Of a stretch of 64,000 nucleotides of DNA, positions 40,191 to 52,423 are shown one piece after another. The DNA is from Amylostereum areolatum (Eukaryota > Basidiomycota > Agaricomycetes > Russulales > Stereaceae), in assembly GCA_012932865.1 (NCBI GenBank), contig SAXG01000006.1, forward strand, positions 1,240,001-1,304,000, read 5' to 3'. How positions within the stretch are numbered: the stretch's first letter is position 1; every line of letters starts with the position of its first letter. A program made the translations under genes and the position numbers. The notes beneath the pieces were generated by a model. The model was not told where the DNA came from. It was given only the letters and a program-made list of their open reading frames with translations, and did no database searches.

Positions 40191-40600
40191 CCCAGATTTC
40201 AAGCATTTAAATCAAATCGATTCAACCACAAGCGTATTCCACAGTGTTTCAAACAATTGTAATCAAAACGAAGACAATCGTACAAGTACATCAAATAAGC
40301 GCGCACGCGCGTACACAAAACATAAGAACAGATACCGTGACAGGCCTCCCCAGACGAGGCCATTGCAAGAAAGACTATCCCGCGAACTTACCCAAGAAAT
40401 GTATGGCCGAACACGAGGTCACCGGTGCGAGCTTCTTCAATTGCGAGCAAGGACTCATGCTCGTTGGTCTATGCTAGGTGCTTTGACCAATTGCGTGGGC
40501 ATTGAATAGGAGCGGGTCCGCAGCCTGGTCTTGGTCGCCGAGGAGGCCTTCGAGCTCGAGCAGCCGCCTTTGATACCAAAGCTTGGCATTGGAAGTCCAG

Positions 40601-43251
40601 CTACTCGTGTTGAAACCACAGCTGTGCCATGCAGTCGGACCTGGCCACCACGATATCTTGCTCGTTTGGTTTCCTCGTCCTACTCGCTGTCAGCGCTGAC
40701 CACATACACAAGAAGAAAAATGCACCGGTGGATAGGTAAAATCTGTTTTGTAGGCGATGAACCTGACCGTTGGTGAACACGGAGTCAGGTAGGCCTAACA
40801 GGACTTGTTCCGGCGAGATGATGTTCTCAATGCGACCAATCAAACCACCCTCCAAGATCGTGGCTACTCCACGCCCGGAGCGAAGAAACTCGTCCCGACG
40901 CGTGATATAAACTCCGTAGTCCACATACATTGGCCAGTACCCCTTTGGGCGCCATCCGAGTGTGAGCGTGGTAGGCGGATTTGGGGTACCCTTGTCAATC
41001 ACCCACTCCTCAATGTACCGTAGCAGGACGTTGCGTTCAAGCAGTGCGGCGACGAGGTCCTCCAGGTCATTGCATTCAAGATGGAGGATGAGTAGCACGT
41101 CTGCAGCGTTTGATACGAGGATGGACCATTCCAACCCCTCCAACATCACACGTCAGCCAGAAAGCTCCGCCTGATCGATGCGGACGATGCTGAGGGGGGC
41201 GCGGAGGGCGGGAACAATGCCTGGGTCACTGTGAACTCGTGCAAGGTTGTGCATTGAGATGTCCAGGCCGGGATCCCCATTGTCGGGGGCGGTCGAGAGC
41301 GCTTGGATGAAGTAGTTCACAAGCGTGTAGAGCGGCTCCTCGCAGTTGAACTGCTCCTGCAGAGAGATCCGTGTCTTGTGCCAAGTGAAGGTGGGCATCT
41401 CTGTGATTCGGTCGAGGGAGCCCCCCAGGAATCCGTACCGCTCATACAAGACACGCCTGAGCTTCACGACTTCGTGGTCTGGCGTGGGTGCTGGATCATC
41501 CGGATGCGAGCACGGCAAGTCATTCTCGCTTTGTCGGTCAGGAGACGGGGGGTTGTTCGGAGTTGAGTGGTGTTGGGTGGCGAGGTCAAACAGGATGGCC
41601 ATATCGGCCGGCCCTGCTTTCACCGGCGAGAACTGCATTGGGAAGGACGTGTCCCAAGTCACGTAGTCTTCGTTCTCCAAGTTCTCCCCTTCAACCTTGC
41701 TAGGAAGCAGTGGTCTCTCCGGAACTGGCGATGGTGCCGGTGCCCAGATATCAGCAATGTCCCATTCGTTTCTAAGCGTATTGTATTGCTTCGCTTCATC
41801 TGGGTGGGATTTCCACTCTGCCTCGACGCTCGAGCAAGGTATGTACGTTCGTGTCCAACTGCCTTCATCCTCCTCCCACAGAAAGACCAGAGCGCCCTTC
41901 TTGCCACGAGGGAAGGCGAACAGACGTGCATATTTTTTGCGATCTCGACGCGCTTGAACCTCGTGAGCTCATGCCGGGTTGGCTTCCTGTTGAGCGATAG
42001 TACGCGCGTCCTGTGTGGCGCGCTGAGCAAAAAAGTCTTCTATATATTGTCCTGGCCGCTGATAGGTCTCGTAACCGGTAGGCAGGCAATTGCCCATGCC
42101 AGGCTGACTGTCGAAGATCGTTGCAGGGGGTTGAAAGTGTGCCAGCCGTTCGGCTTCCAGGCGGGCTATGTTTTCTTCTTCCTGACGTGCCTGGGAAACG
42201 AGACGCGCCTGCTCTTCTCGATGCGCCAGTTTGACCTGCTTAGGTGTTGGGGCCCAGTGTGGGTTGAGGATATCGCATTTGGACCCTCGCTCCCACTGGA
42301 TCCAAAACGGGACCCATTTAGGCTACCTCTCCAAGTCTTTCATGAATCTGCATTTGGGGCTGAAGATGATGCCGACTTGCTCCATCTTGTCGACCACAGT
42401 TTCGTGGACACAGTCAAGAAACGCGGCCTGCAAGGCGGGACAGTCGCGTTCGGCGAGGGCCCTCCAGAACGGTTGCTCCAACGAGCAGTGGTACCGAGCC
42501 TCAAGGCCCTTGGGTGCAAATTTGGGGAAGGTGGCGAAACAGTACCGCATCATGGCTATATACGATATAAACGCCTGCCGGGCGCCCATGATTTTCTGCA
42601 AAGCATCTTCCCGTGTGGCAAACACGGCGTTGTAACCGATAGTTGAAGGCACGCGGGCGTGCAGGTACTCGAGCGGGAACAGTCAGGTTACCCACTTGTT
42701 AAGCACCGACCAAAGCAAGGTGAAGCCCCTTTCAATCTCCTCCCACTTTTGGCAGACGTCGCGACTCAGGCGCCAATGGCCCAAGTCCGACTGCTTCAAG
42801 GGGATAGTCCTCTGGTTGTAGGTGAGGGAACTGAGTAGAACGCCCTTTGGTGTGAATTTTTTGGGAATGAACGCAAGCCAAGGCTGAGCGTTTACGTGCC
42901 ATCACAGAGGCTCTCCGATACGAGCCCGGAGGGAATAGTTTAGTTCACCTTCGTGTGTTGGCCCTTGACGCAGCACCAAGTCTGGCACACTGGGCATTTC
43001 TAGTGTGTTGACTGCCACAAAAATCTTGCCTTCGAACGAGAAGACCGTTCGTACGCGGCTGACAAGGGAAAGGAAGTGAGCGATCGGCCACACAGACTGG
43101 GCAGGGAGACTTACTCGTTGGAAGGATTCAACCCGACTGCTGCGAACAGCTCATCACCGGTCAATCCCCTCAGATTGGCGGGCTGGTGCCCGAGGTTAGA
43201 TGGAGGGCCGGGCTTGGGGTCAAACATGCGGCTTGAAGTTGAGGCGAACAT
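40601..43251 (-). pseudogene. large fungal gene of unknown function, broken by TGA codons
   Basis: Read on the minus strand from Met at about 43251 (MFASTSSRMFDPKPG, then LRGLTGDELFAAVGLNPSN). After an intron of about 58 bp with a GTAAGT donor and a TTGTCAG acceptor it continues RVRTVFSFEGKIFVAVNTLE, WLAFIPKKFTPKG, KIMGARQAFISYIAMMRYCF, a Gln/Glu/Arg-rich coiled-coil-like part (REEQARLVSQARQEEENIAR), ALVFLWEEDEGSWTR, MENEDYVTWDTSFPMQFSPV and LSIVRIDQAELSG. The last part is LLILHLECNDLEDLVAALLE and GWRPKGYWPMYVDYGVY, ending at TAG 40601. Four in-frame stops interrupt it, all TGA. The text is typical of a protein family common in mushroom genomes whose function I do not know. Confidence 0.65.
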
Positions 43252-44035
43252 TGAGATCAAACGTCCAGGGAAGAGCGGGGGGAAAGGAGCACGGATGGCA
43301 GCGGGCACGCGAGGTGCATGGCGTGGAAGATCTCGCAACCGAAACGGTCTCTGCAGCAAACGTGGAGAGCGCGACGAACACAAGTCGGGGACGAGACGAC
43401 GCGATTTGAGGGAGGGCAACTATTGGGGTCGCGGGAGTGAAGGCGGGCACGAGAGAAGGCGAGCGGGAGGGCGGGAAGGCGGGCGGGCAAGGGAGCGGGT
43501 GGAATAGAGGAAGTCGGGCAGGTGGGAAAGAGCAAGGGAGGCGGGCGCAGAGACACGGCGGGAGAGTTGCTCGGTGGGCTCGATGTTTGCTGAAACGAAG
43601 TGGCCCCCACAGCAAACACGGGGAGTGCGACGAGATCTAAGCGAACATTCAATTCAACGGCGCGTGGGCCGGTCAGGCAGGAAGGCGCGAGGCGGAAAGG
43701 TAGGGGGGCGGGCGGGAGGAGGGCTGGAGAAACGCGGGCGGAGAGGCGCGGGTGCAGGCGCGAGGTGGTTGGAGGGCATGGATGTGAGACGGTCTCTGCA
43801 GCAAACACGGAGAGCGCAAAGTAAGCGGCTTGAGGGCCAGTAGACAGCCTTGGGGTGTTGAACAGGAAGGATGCGAGTGACGAGGGTGGGAGGAAGGCGG
43901 GCGGAGGGGTGCGCGTGGTCGAGCTTAAGTTTGAGGAAGATCTTCAGAAGATTAAGTCGAGATATTGAACCGCGATGCGGCCGGCATCTTCCGAAGCATG
44001 ACCTCGGTCCGGCTACACGGGATTGCAGGCCTCTG
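43252..44035. other. G-rich region upstream of the broken gene
   Basis: Purine-rich on the plus strand (gggcgggcgggaagg type), with three copies of a cagcaaacacgg motif (near 43357, 43610 and 43798). The many overlapping ORFs are low-complexity and not credible. Confidence 0.5.
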
Positions 44036-44222
44036 CACGTGATGTTTGGCACACGCCGAGACGCGACCTGCTTCGAAAGGTGCACGTGACCTCGGAACGG
44101 TAGCACAGGCCAGCCGGTCACGTGATGTTCGGCACACGCCAAGACACAGCTCACTTTGAGAGGTTCATGTGACCTCAGAACGGCAGCACAGGCCAGCCGG
44201 TCACGTGACGTTTGGCACATGC
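44036..44222 (+). repeat. 83-bp tandem repeat with CACGTG boxes
   Basis: Two and a fraction copies of a unit of about 83 bp beginning cacgtgatgttyggcacacg and ending gcacaggccagccggt. Each has CACGTG or a one-base variant and GTGACCTC. It could be a regulatory repeat; no gene is attached with certainty. Confidence 0.65.
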
Positions 44223-44279
44223 CGAGGAGTGACCGGGAAATTCTGAAGTCGAACTTTCTGTTTCGACTTAGACATTCTC

Positions 44280-45420
44280 CTAGTGTTTGCTGCAAGGACG
44301 ATGCTCAAGCCCTTTCCCGCCCTCCTCGCGCCTCCCGCTCATCGCTTGACTTAGGCAAGACGGTACGTGATACTTTATTGCTCTCTTACGTCTCCGGTAA
44401 TATAACCCACAGATCTCCACGCAAACGCTCTCGCAAACGGCCTCAACCCAACATCGTCGACCGCCCTCGTGTCCTACCGCTCTCCGTCCCGTCCTCCTCA
44501 CGTTTGCTGCAAGGACGATGGGAGGCCAGGGCCCTCTAACCTGCGATCTTGGTTGGCGCCCCAGCTCGCCGCCCTCTTTCTTCCCTACCCTGCCCTGCCT
44601 GCGCCTCACGAGCACACCCCCTATCTCCGCCTCCGCGCCTCACCGCCCTAGTGCCTGAAATTCTCCATGCCCGCACCTGCACGGCGCGCTCGTCCCACAC
44701 GTCCTGCCCTCCTCGTGTTTGCTGCGAGGACGGTGCACGCCCCTGCCCTCAGCGCACCAGTCACCCCCCCAATATGCACGACCCCGCCCCCAGTGCACCC
44801 CACCCACCCACGCCATCACGGCACACGCACACCCTCAACATGCACGACCCCGCACGACCCTGACCACTGCCCCAGCGCCTGAAATTCTCCATGCCCGCGC
44901 TTGCACGAAGGCGTGCTCTTCCCTATGCGTCCTGCCCTCCTCGCATTTGCTGCGAGAATGGTGCACACCCCCGCCCTTAGCACACCAGTCACCCCCCCCC
45001 CCCAACACGCACAACCCTGCCCCCAGCGCACCCCGCCCACCCACGCCCTCACCGTGCACGCAACACACGCCCCCGCCCGACCCTTATCTCGCACATCACC
45101 GCCCTCATCTTGCATGCTTACGTCCGTGTCTCCAGCGTGCACGCCTTCCCGTGCCCTCAGCGCGCCCGCTCTGCTTCCCGCGCTCTCTGCACGCGCGCCC
45201 GTGCCTGCAGCGTGCACGCCTGTACCTACAGCGCGCACGTCTCTGCCGTCATCTCGCACACTCACGCATGTGTCCCAATGTGCACGCCCTCAGCACGCAC
45301 GCCCCCACTACCAGCGAGCATTCTCCGTCTCTCAACTCACATGGCCCCGCCCTCAAGCCCATGCCTCACCATGCTTGTCCATGCCCGCCGCCCACTGCAC
45401 ACCTGGTTAAACCAGTATCC
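44280..45420 (+). repeat. C-rich array with a repeat of about 225 bp
   Basis: Low-complexity C-rich DNA. The motif gtttgctgc recurs near 44285, 44511, 44719 and 44947, spaced 208-228 bp, with gcctgaaattctccatgccc near 44651 and 44878. The clearest two units span about 44650-45090. ORFs across it (up to 270 codons) are His/Pro/Thr-rich in every frame and are rejected as genes. The reverse complement of the motif occurs three times in 43.3-43.8 kb. Confidence 0.6.
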
Positions 45421-45434
45421 GGCCTTCAGCCTCC

Positions 45435-45486
45435 TATGACATTTTTCGGAGTCAGGATCTTCACAATGACTCCGAAAAATGTCATA
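45435..45486. repeat. 20-bp perfect inverted repeat (hairpin)
   Basis: TATGACATTTTTCGGAGTCA at 45435-45454 and its exact reverse complement at 45467-45486, with a 12-bp loop. It stands at the right border of the C-rich array. It resembles the palindrome at 54047-54105 (ATGAC, then TTCGGA). Confidence 0.9.
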
Positions 45487-45768
45487 CCCAGCACAAGCCC
45501 GGCTCCCTCCCGGACCACTCAAAGCGGGTGATCAGGCACATTCTTGCTCAATATACAACGCGCCTACAGTCCATTTCGATGCGCGAGCGCGTTTGTGCCG
45601 TGAATTAAATAGTTAAAGCCCACAGTTCTGTAGTAAAAATATGAATTCAATTCCTTTGCTCGCCTACCTCAGAACTTACTCGTTCCCAAGCTCTTTAGGA
45701 TGACTCACACCCCATCTGAGACACTCTGATGTGCCTGCCCATGCATACCATCTGAAATTCATAAAGGT

Positions 45769-48110
45769 ATGTCCGGACCGCTATTTTCTGACATTTCTAC
45801 CCCTTTTGTTCCAGGTTTTGTTGCCCCTCCGCCCCCCCTCTGCCCACATCCCACCACCATGCCTCCCATCCACGTTAGTCGTGTCTCGCTCCCCGCGTGC
45901 AAAGCCTACCTTCCCGAATTTCTCCTTTGTCTCGACGCACACCCTGGGCGCCTCTCTGGTCTCCCTGTAGGCAACACTTACGTGCTTGAACAAGATGTGT
46001 CCAAGGCCACGTTGAAGCACCTCGACGATGAAGCCTTGAAGCAGGAGGTGCCTAAGACGACCTCTGCAAAGGACTTGGAGGATGACTTTGGTGAGTGGTC
46101 TCCCATGTCTCCGTGTACTCATAACTAATCAAACAATAGGCTTCCTTGAGTTGAAGGCCGGCGATGCGATCTTCGCTCGCAAGAAAGGCGACCCAGACGA
46201 CGGCTCGTTGGACGTCCTTCAGGTTCTAGTCCTCGACTGGTATGTTTACTTGTGTCTCCTCATCTTCCGATCCTGACGATCTTGTAGTGTACATTTCACT
46301 AAACCAGTCCAGAACGACACCAGCGACGACGCCATGTTGCCCGCCCTTGAAGACATCGACGGGTACGACAGCGACAACAGTCTGCCCCCGATCAAGGCTG
46401 TCGACGCCCTGGTTGCGGTTTGGGATGATATCTTAGGCAAGCAGGCTGAACGCAGGCCCTCCATCCCCCTCTAGTATTGCATCGTTGAACCAGGCGTGAA
46501 GGGCACGGTCTACAAGGGTGGGACTGCCTTCGAGTGCTCTGGCCATGCCCATCCAGTTGCAGACAGTACGCGTGCATATGGTATCGCCACGTCGTTCAAA
46601 CGGACAACTCAGCTGATCTCACCTGCAAAAGGCAACAAGGTCTCACCTGGCAACGAGAACTTGCGTGGCCTCGATATGCGTCGAGATGTCTTGCAGGTAA
46701 GTCTCTGTTCTCATTTGCTCAGTATGTGACTCACAGTCTTGTCATAATGTGGGACGTCCGTTGGCATCGCCGCTTCCAGGTATCTACCCGAAGAGTTCCG
46801 CGCCCACATGCGACTCAACGCGAATCTTGTCAATGCACCATCGATCGGGACCAGCGATAACGTGTTCTGGACCAATGCCCAAGTCAACCTTTCCCATGCT
46901 GATGACAGAAATGCCAGTAAGTCTTTGTACTCCTACGTTTTGGTGCCACGTCCTGTGGAGAGCCTTCGCGTGTTTGCTGTGCGGACGCTATCCTGATAGG
47001 ATTCTGATGCCTTTCTAGATGTGGCCAATCTAAGTCGCGAGCTAGGCTTCTTCGGAGATGGACACAAGGACAAGGAGGATGCTTTGGCTGGCTTAACGTG
47101 CATGATCTCCGACCCTGATATGCTAGAAGACTACTTTCCAGGCATGTCTTCTTATACGCTACGCACCCGGTTGTAAAGTAATCGTAATAATAGGATTCTT
47201 CTTTCTGTTTGAACTTGGTGCATTTCGTGTCGCTTTCCGACTTCAAGATGATGTTCTTTAGTGGGCTGAGAAAGCACGGTGGTTCTGCACCGCGCGCCCC
47301 ACCAGGTGTCAAGGCCGTCGACTGGGCTTACCGATTCGTCCTGATTTTGTACCCACCGTCTTCGACTTTCGCCAATGCCGGCATCACGGTGCTTGCAACT
47401 TTACAATCAAAGTATCTCATCCATGCAGAAACCAGGCAACGCAAAATCATGCCGTTGACAGACGAAGAGAAGTTAGAGGTCAAACAAAGCCAAGATTTGT
47501 TAGGTATATCTTCGGAGATGAAGAACAAGTAAGTCATGAATCTATTGCTGGACTATGTCGAATGCTTATTCGAACAGTCCTCAGAATATCAATGCACGAG
47601 CTTGGTCTGTGCACATGACCTGGGCTTTAGATGGCCACATTCTCATGGGAGGCGACATGTTACTCAATTTCTTTGCCCGCCTGCTTTTATTACTTTGCAC
47701 ATTTGTGCTCACCCAAGTCCACTACAAATTCCAGGTGCGCGGAGTTGAGGAGCCAGCTGTTTCACTGCCCTGATGTTGCTGCAGATCCGCATTGACACAG
47801 ACATATTCTTGTTAGCCTTTTCTATCGTCAACCCAGAATATACAGGTGGCACGGACACTCAAAGTACTAGCTCACAAACTGAGTCTGCAATATCGAGGAG
47901 GATAGTGGCAAAACCATGGGTGTATGCACCACATTTGTATGGTATGCATCTCATCCATCTATTCATTGCCCGACACCAACTTCTCTGTAGAGCCTAGTCT
48001 GGACATCAAACGAGAATGCGCTGCAGAGGCTGTCCAACAGTACGAGGAACGTGCTCGTGTGCTCATCCCTCACGGCGTTCTTTGTAATGTCAAACGGCCT
48101 GCAATTCAAA
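45769..48110 (+). pseudogene. TET/JBP-like 2-oxoglutarate dioxygenase gene, probably broken
   Basis: A multi-exon gene with introns of about 40-105 bp (for example 46091-46139 and 46240-46287). Met is at 45769 or 45859. The N-terminal part reads KAYLPEFLLCLDAHPGRLSG, GFLELKAGDAIFARKKGD. The core reads RYLPEEFRAHMRLNANLVNA, GTSDNVFWTNAQVNLSH, LGFFGDGHKDKEDALAGL (H-x-D at 47063-47071), then FSGLRKHGGSAP (His at 47275) and DWAYRFVLILYPP (Arg at 47332). H-x-D, a distal His and an Arg after it are the iron and 2-oxoglutarate ligands of TET/JBP enzymes, which oxidise 5-methylcytosine in DNA. The C-terminal exons have WSVHMTWALDGHILMGGDML and KRECAAEAVQQYEERARVLI. An in-frame TAG at 46472 and a frame change near 47225 suggest it is inactive. 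The family assignment rests on remembered fungal homologues. Confidence 0.55.
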
Positions 48111-48367
48111 ATAAAACCCCTGCCATTAACTGGTGTCTGGGTGGTCGACCAATATTAGAAGGGCAGAAAACATGTACCGTATATATCTACTTTTTTGTAT
48201 GTGGTATTTCTGACGCTCTTCATTCAGATCCTGACTATTCAAATGAGAAGTCTCTTCATATAAATCCTATCCCCCTTAGTATGTTTCCTATACTATTTAT
48301 GATCTTGCATTCTCACCATCACATAGAGCCTAAGACAAAGAAGGACTAAAAGAAGACAGTCGGCCAT

Positions 48368-51026
48368 ATGTCCAAGCTATTACGGAAAACTTCTCGGGCT
48401 GCAAACTTGCAAATGGTCGTTGAGATTTGGTCTGTGCGCCCTCCGCTGATTTCCAGAAATGCTCAGGCACATATGGGGTGTGTTAATTCCAACCTAGAAA
48501 ATAGAACTATGCAGCAGCGGTCAAAAAGGCGGGCGGTCGAAAGTGAGGAGGAGGAGGACAATGAGGTGGATGGCAGTGACCAGGATCGGGACAAGGATAG
48601 CGATGGCGAAGATGCAATGCCTGACAAGCCAAGTTTGAGGTGGTCTCTGCGGAGTGCGATTTGGGGTAGTGGTGCGTGTGGTTCATCTAAAAGCATGTAA
48701 TACAATATAGACCTTGAATGTAACAGATCTTGCTGAAGAGAACCAAGATATTGTGATGGAGGACGAGAATGTTAACATTCAAACTGCTCCACATTGCCTT
48801 GCCATTGATTAAGAGCAGAGCATGGACGCAACACCCAATCCCGGACATGTGGCAGATGAGTCGGTGAATGGTGAAACCATAGACGCCTGGGGATCCACAT
48901 CTTTTGCAATTAATCCGGGAGAGCTCGCACTGCTAGATCTCATCCGGCTTAGACAACACCAAGATAGTACAGACACATTTAGCTTGCCAGCTGGGACCAG
49001 ACGGCTGAATCCTTGGAGCAATCTTCTGAACATAAGCGCACACTTCCTGGACAGCAGCAAAATATACAAAGACACACTGGCAATCTTGGAAAATAGTACG
49101 ATATTCTGTCGACTTGTTTTGAAAACATATTAACATAATATTTCAGAACCGGTCATATATGACACAAAGTCTATCATTGAAGAAGCAGAGTGCTTTGTTG
49201 ATGCCTGTGCCACATTGGAGAGCTTCGAATTCAATGATAACGCAATCTTACATGAGCAAGCTGTTTCAGGTGCAGTTCCACGAACCGATACTGTGGAGGA
49301 TACTACAATAGCTGGTCTACGTCAAGCATGGAACTCCATGGGTGTGTTGGGATTGCAGACAAGCAAAAATAACATCCTCACTACCTATCATCGCTTTCAT
49401 ATGATGAAGAATCATATGGACCTGTGGAGCTGGCTGGAGTTGGTCGCAACCAAACAGTCTGACCCAGAGTATGAAGACGAACACACTCATCCTGGAATCC
49501 GGGCCCTCTCCGCACATCTGCATCTTTGTTTTAACTCAAGATTTAAAGAGACCCAAATTCTGTCATCTACATTTCTTCCAAGTGTTCCAGAGCAGGAGTC
49601 TATCTTTGGCGTCTGCCGGCGCAGTACAGCCATGGATATGGAGCCATTTGCTTTACAATGTGCAATCTACCAGCTTCTTGTAACCATCTTAGGACAGTGG
49701 CTTGGATTTCCGGACGATAATGGGAAGTCTCGCACACAAGCATGGGTCATCCAAGGCTTGCGAGAAATTCTAGGCGATAATATTCTCTTGTTGAAAGACA
49801 CCAAAGACACTTTTAGACATATTACCACCAAAATAACCGCAACATGCATCCGTACTCATAACTGTGACACTATGTCAGAGTTTCTCCCTTTCCTTAATAT
49901 CTGCTATAGTCTGGATATTGGTACAGACAGCAAAGCATTCATTGCTATGGAGGAGATGCGCGTGCAGCTTGAGGATTTCCAGAGGTCTCAAATATCCTTG
50001 TCTGCTGTCCAATCTGGTGCCACATCCTTGAATTCTATTCATTCGGTGTCAATACAGTCTTCTACAAACTCTTCCACCCTAAATATGCAGTTAGCTGGGC
50101 CGTCATCAGACCATACTCTTCCTCTTCCCTATAGTGTATCTGCCACCCCAGTAGTCACGGTGGTGGCATGGTCACCACTAACCTCTATTCCGACTCCAAG
50201 AATGATGGATTGGGTCAAAGCCATGAAGGTTCTACTCTATTTTATAGACAAACCTTCTCCTCAGCGCCGGAACATCTTGCCAAGCCCACCTCTCTCATCT
50301 GATCTCCTCATTCGCGATAGGACACTCATTCTTTTCACTACCTCCTGCATCGACAAGTATCTTCCCTTCCGCCAACATGCACCATCAGTGCGTAAAGTCA
50401 AAGCCCACATGAAATCATTAGGATCAGATTCAACCAAGTGGCTCAAAAGCTGGGCCGGATTGTGGAACATGCTAGTCATGCGAACGATCACCATTGGTTC
50501 AGATTTTCTTGCAGACTATGGTTGCAACTTCAAGGATTCGGATCAATTATTTCAAGTTAGACAAGAGGCAATGGATGCGGGTCACACAAACAAGAAATAC
50601 TTTTGTGATACCAACATATATGGCAATTCTGCTGGACACAGCTTTAACCTTACAAAGGCTCTATGGGACTCCACATCTGATGACACCCTTTCGCTGCCTT
50701 GGAATGGAGACGACAAGCCAATCTTCAAGGCCACATTCGACTTCTTTTCTGCTCACAACAAAGAAGGAAAACGGGTGTTTGTGCAGTGCGGAGAGTTGGC
50801 ATCAGTCTTGTTAGCTGGAGACTATGCCCATGCGGGCATCTGCAAATTTGCTACCATTCAAGAAATGGGTGGTATCATACGCAAGATCAATGCAGGTGCT
50901 GTTTCTGGCCTGAGAGTTTTGGGTTTGCTTCCTCCCATGCCGGATGGTGTAAAGAAACTTCCACCTCCTCCACAAGAACAACTACAGGATGCCTGGGGCT
51001 CCTGGTATACATGGACTGGAGGTTAG
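48368..51026 (+). CDS. unrecognised spliced gene, acidic N-terminus
   Basis: On the same strand and downstream of the TET/JBP-like gene. A first exon has an acidic/basic stretch (ESEEEEDNEVDGSDQDRDKD), then introns near 48665-48723 and 49098-49146 (acceptor atatttcag). The long last exon, open from 49147, covers 49215-51026 (603 codons). Segments: NSMGVLGLQTSKNNILTTYH, HLHLCFNSRFKETQILSSTF, SWAGLWNMLVMRTITIGSDF, VFVQCGELASVLLAGDYAHA. An in-frame TAA near 48810 may mean a pseudogene or a start further down (Met at 48822). I know no domain. There are no membrane segments of note. Confidence 0.55.
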
Positions 51027-51502
51027 TTTACTGAACAAGAGAAGGAAGCAATGGGTTGGAATACTACTATGGGAGAAAACAGTCTTTGTAAGGCATTGCG
51101 CCTGAAGAAACACTTTTGATATCAGTAATTAATGTCTGGTCGTTACTCTTATTCCTTTTGACAGTTATGAGAAGTGTTATATCATACGCTCAAGTTAAAA
51201 TCAGTATTGTAGTCTGTGTGCTTGCTACAACAGATATTAGCATGGAAGGATAAGATGTTATCGAACACAGACATTGGCCAAGGTAAACGGATACCATTTC
51301 TGCTTCACTATAAATTATATTTAGTTCTATTCCTTATAGCCAATCTTGTTTAGCCCTGCAACTATATACGAGAGCGTACTGAGAGGGCCAATATATAGTT
51401 TACAGATGATGTGGTTCACTTGTAATAGGAAGATTCATCACGTGACCTTGCTTAGGGAATGGTCGTAGAATGATCTGACTTGTGTACCAATTCCAAACGA
51501 CC

Positions 51503-52423
51503 ATGTCGCTGGCCAACATTATAGAACTCAACGAAGAGGCCATTATGGCAGACTGTCTGCATAACAAGCTATTCACCTTTATGCCTTTGGTCGACCTGCT
51601 TGCCCTTTGATCTACATCACGTACACTTCGTACGCTGGTACAAGCCCACTTGGCTGACCACCTCACTGCATTCCTCGGGCATTGGTTCCAAAACCCTGCC
51701 AGTTTCCACTGTGCCCTCCGTCACGCCAGTGGCATTATGTCCAGCCCAGCTGCTTTATCCTTTATATGCCAGCATCAGCCTTGGACCATCCTATGGGCAG
51801 GACAGCTAGACATATATGTACCACCTCATTGCGCCACCACTCTCCTATCCTATCTTGAAGGCCCGGCTGGGAGAAGATACAAGACCATATCAAGCTTATC
51901 CAGTGCTTCCATGGGTTGCACTAACAGCAGTGTCTGGAGAGTCCACACCTTGCGCTGTCCAGATAGGCTACAAGTTTTTCTGACAGAAGCGTCCAAAGGC
52001 CCTGCTGCCACACTTCTTCCTCACACCGGTTCAACTCTCCTCATGAACTTCATCACTGCCAATGCCCTCTATGTAGCATATCCCAACTTCACCCTCAAGA
52101 GAATCACTGTCAAAATCCCTCAAGAATATGGAGGCGGCAAAAAGTTGTTGACGTACCACCACGTTGCATACAAAGTCCAGGCAGCTATGAATACGATGCA
52201 CCCTGGTCATACCCCTCGGTGTCGTAAATCCCACTGCCTCGGTTCATTTCAGACCTTTCACAATCAAGGCATCTTACGGACATCGTTGTGGGATGATATG
52301 GTGTTGCCGGATATCAAGGACGATTACGGTTCCTCTAAGAACATTTATTATGTCATCCTTTTCCTTCCCATCCACACACAATTTGTGACGCTGAGATGGG
52401 CTAGGTTAGGGTTAGTCACGTGA
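51503..52423 (+). pseudogene. F-box-like gene with one TGA
   Basis: Met at 51503 (MSLANIIELNEEAIMADCLH), an F-box-like helix region (LHNKLFTFMPLVDLLAL), then TGA at 51608-51610 where the paralogue at 56163 has Arg. The rest is open to 52423: TLRTLVQAHLADHLTAFLGH, SSPAALSFI, ILWAGQLDIYVPP, then NFITANALYVAYPNF and HTPRCRKSHCLGSFQTF. F-box proteins usually recruit substrates to SCF ubiquitin ligases; the C-terminal part is a fungal region of unknown role. Confidence 0.6.

Noticed and set aside
39691..40206. 171-codon minus-strand ORF
   Set aside because: It is the 45-bp minisatellite; parallel ORFs exist in the other two frames.
45435..45486. Helitron 3' hairpin
   Set aside because: No CTRR end after the hairpin, and no Rep/helicase coding sequence in the window.
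44549..45531. 270-codon ORF in the C-rich array
   Set aside because: Same reason: repeat units of about 225 bp read in several frames.
45769..51026. KDZ transposon carrying the TET/JBP-like gene
   Set aside because: No KDZ transposase motifs, TIRs or TSD were found around the two genes; the link is only known from other fungi.
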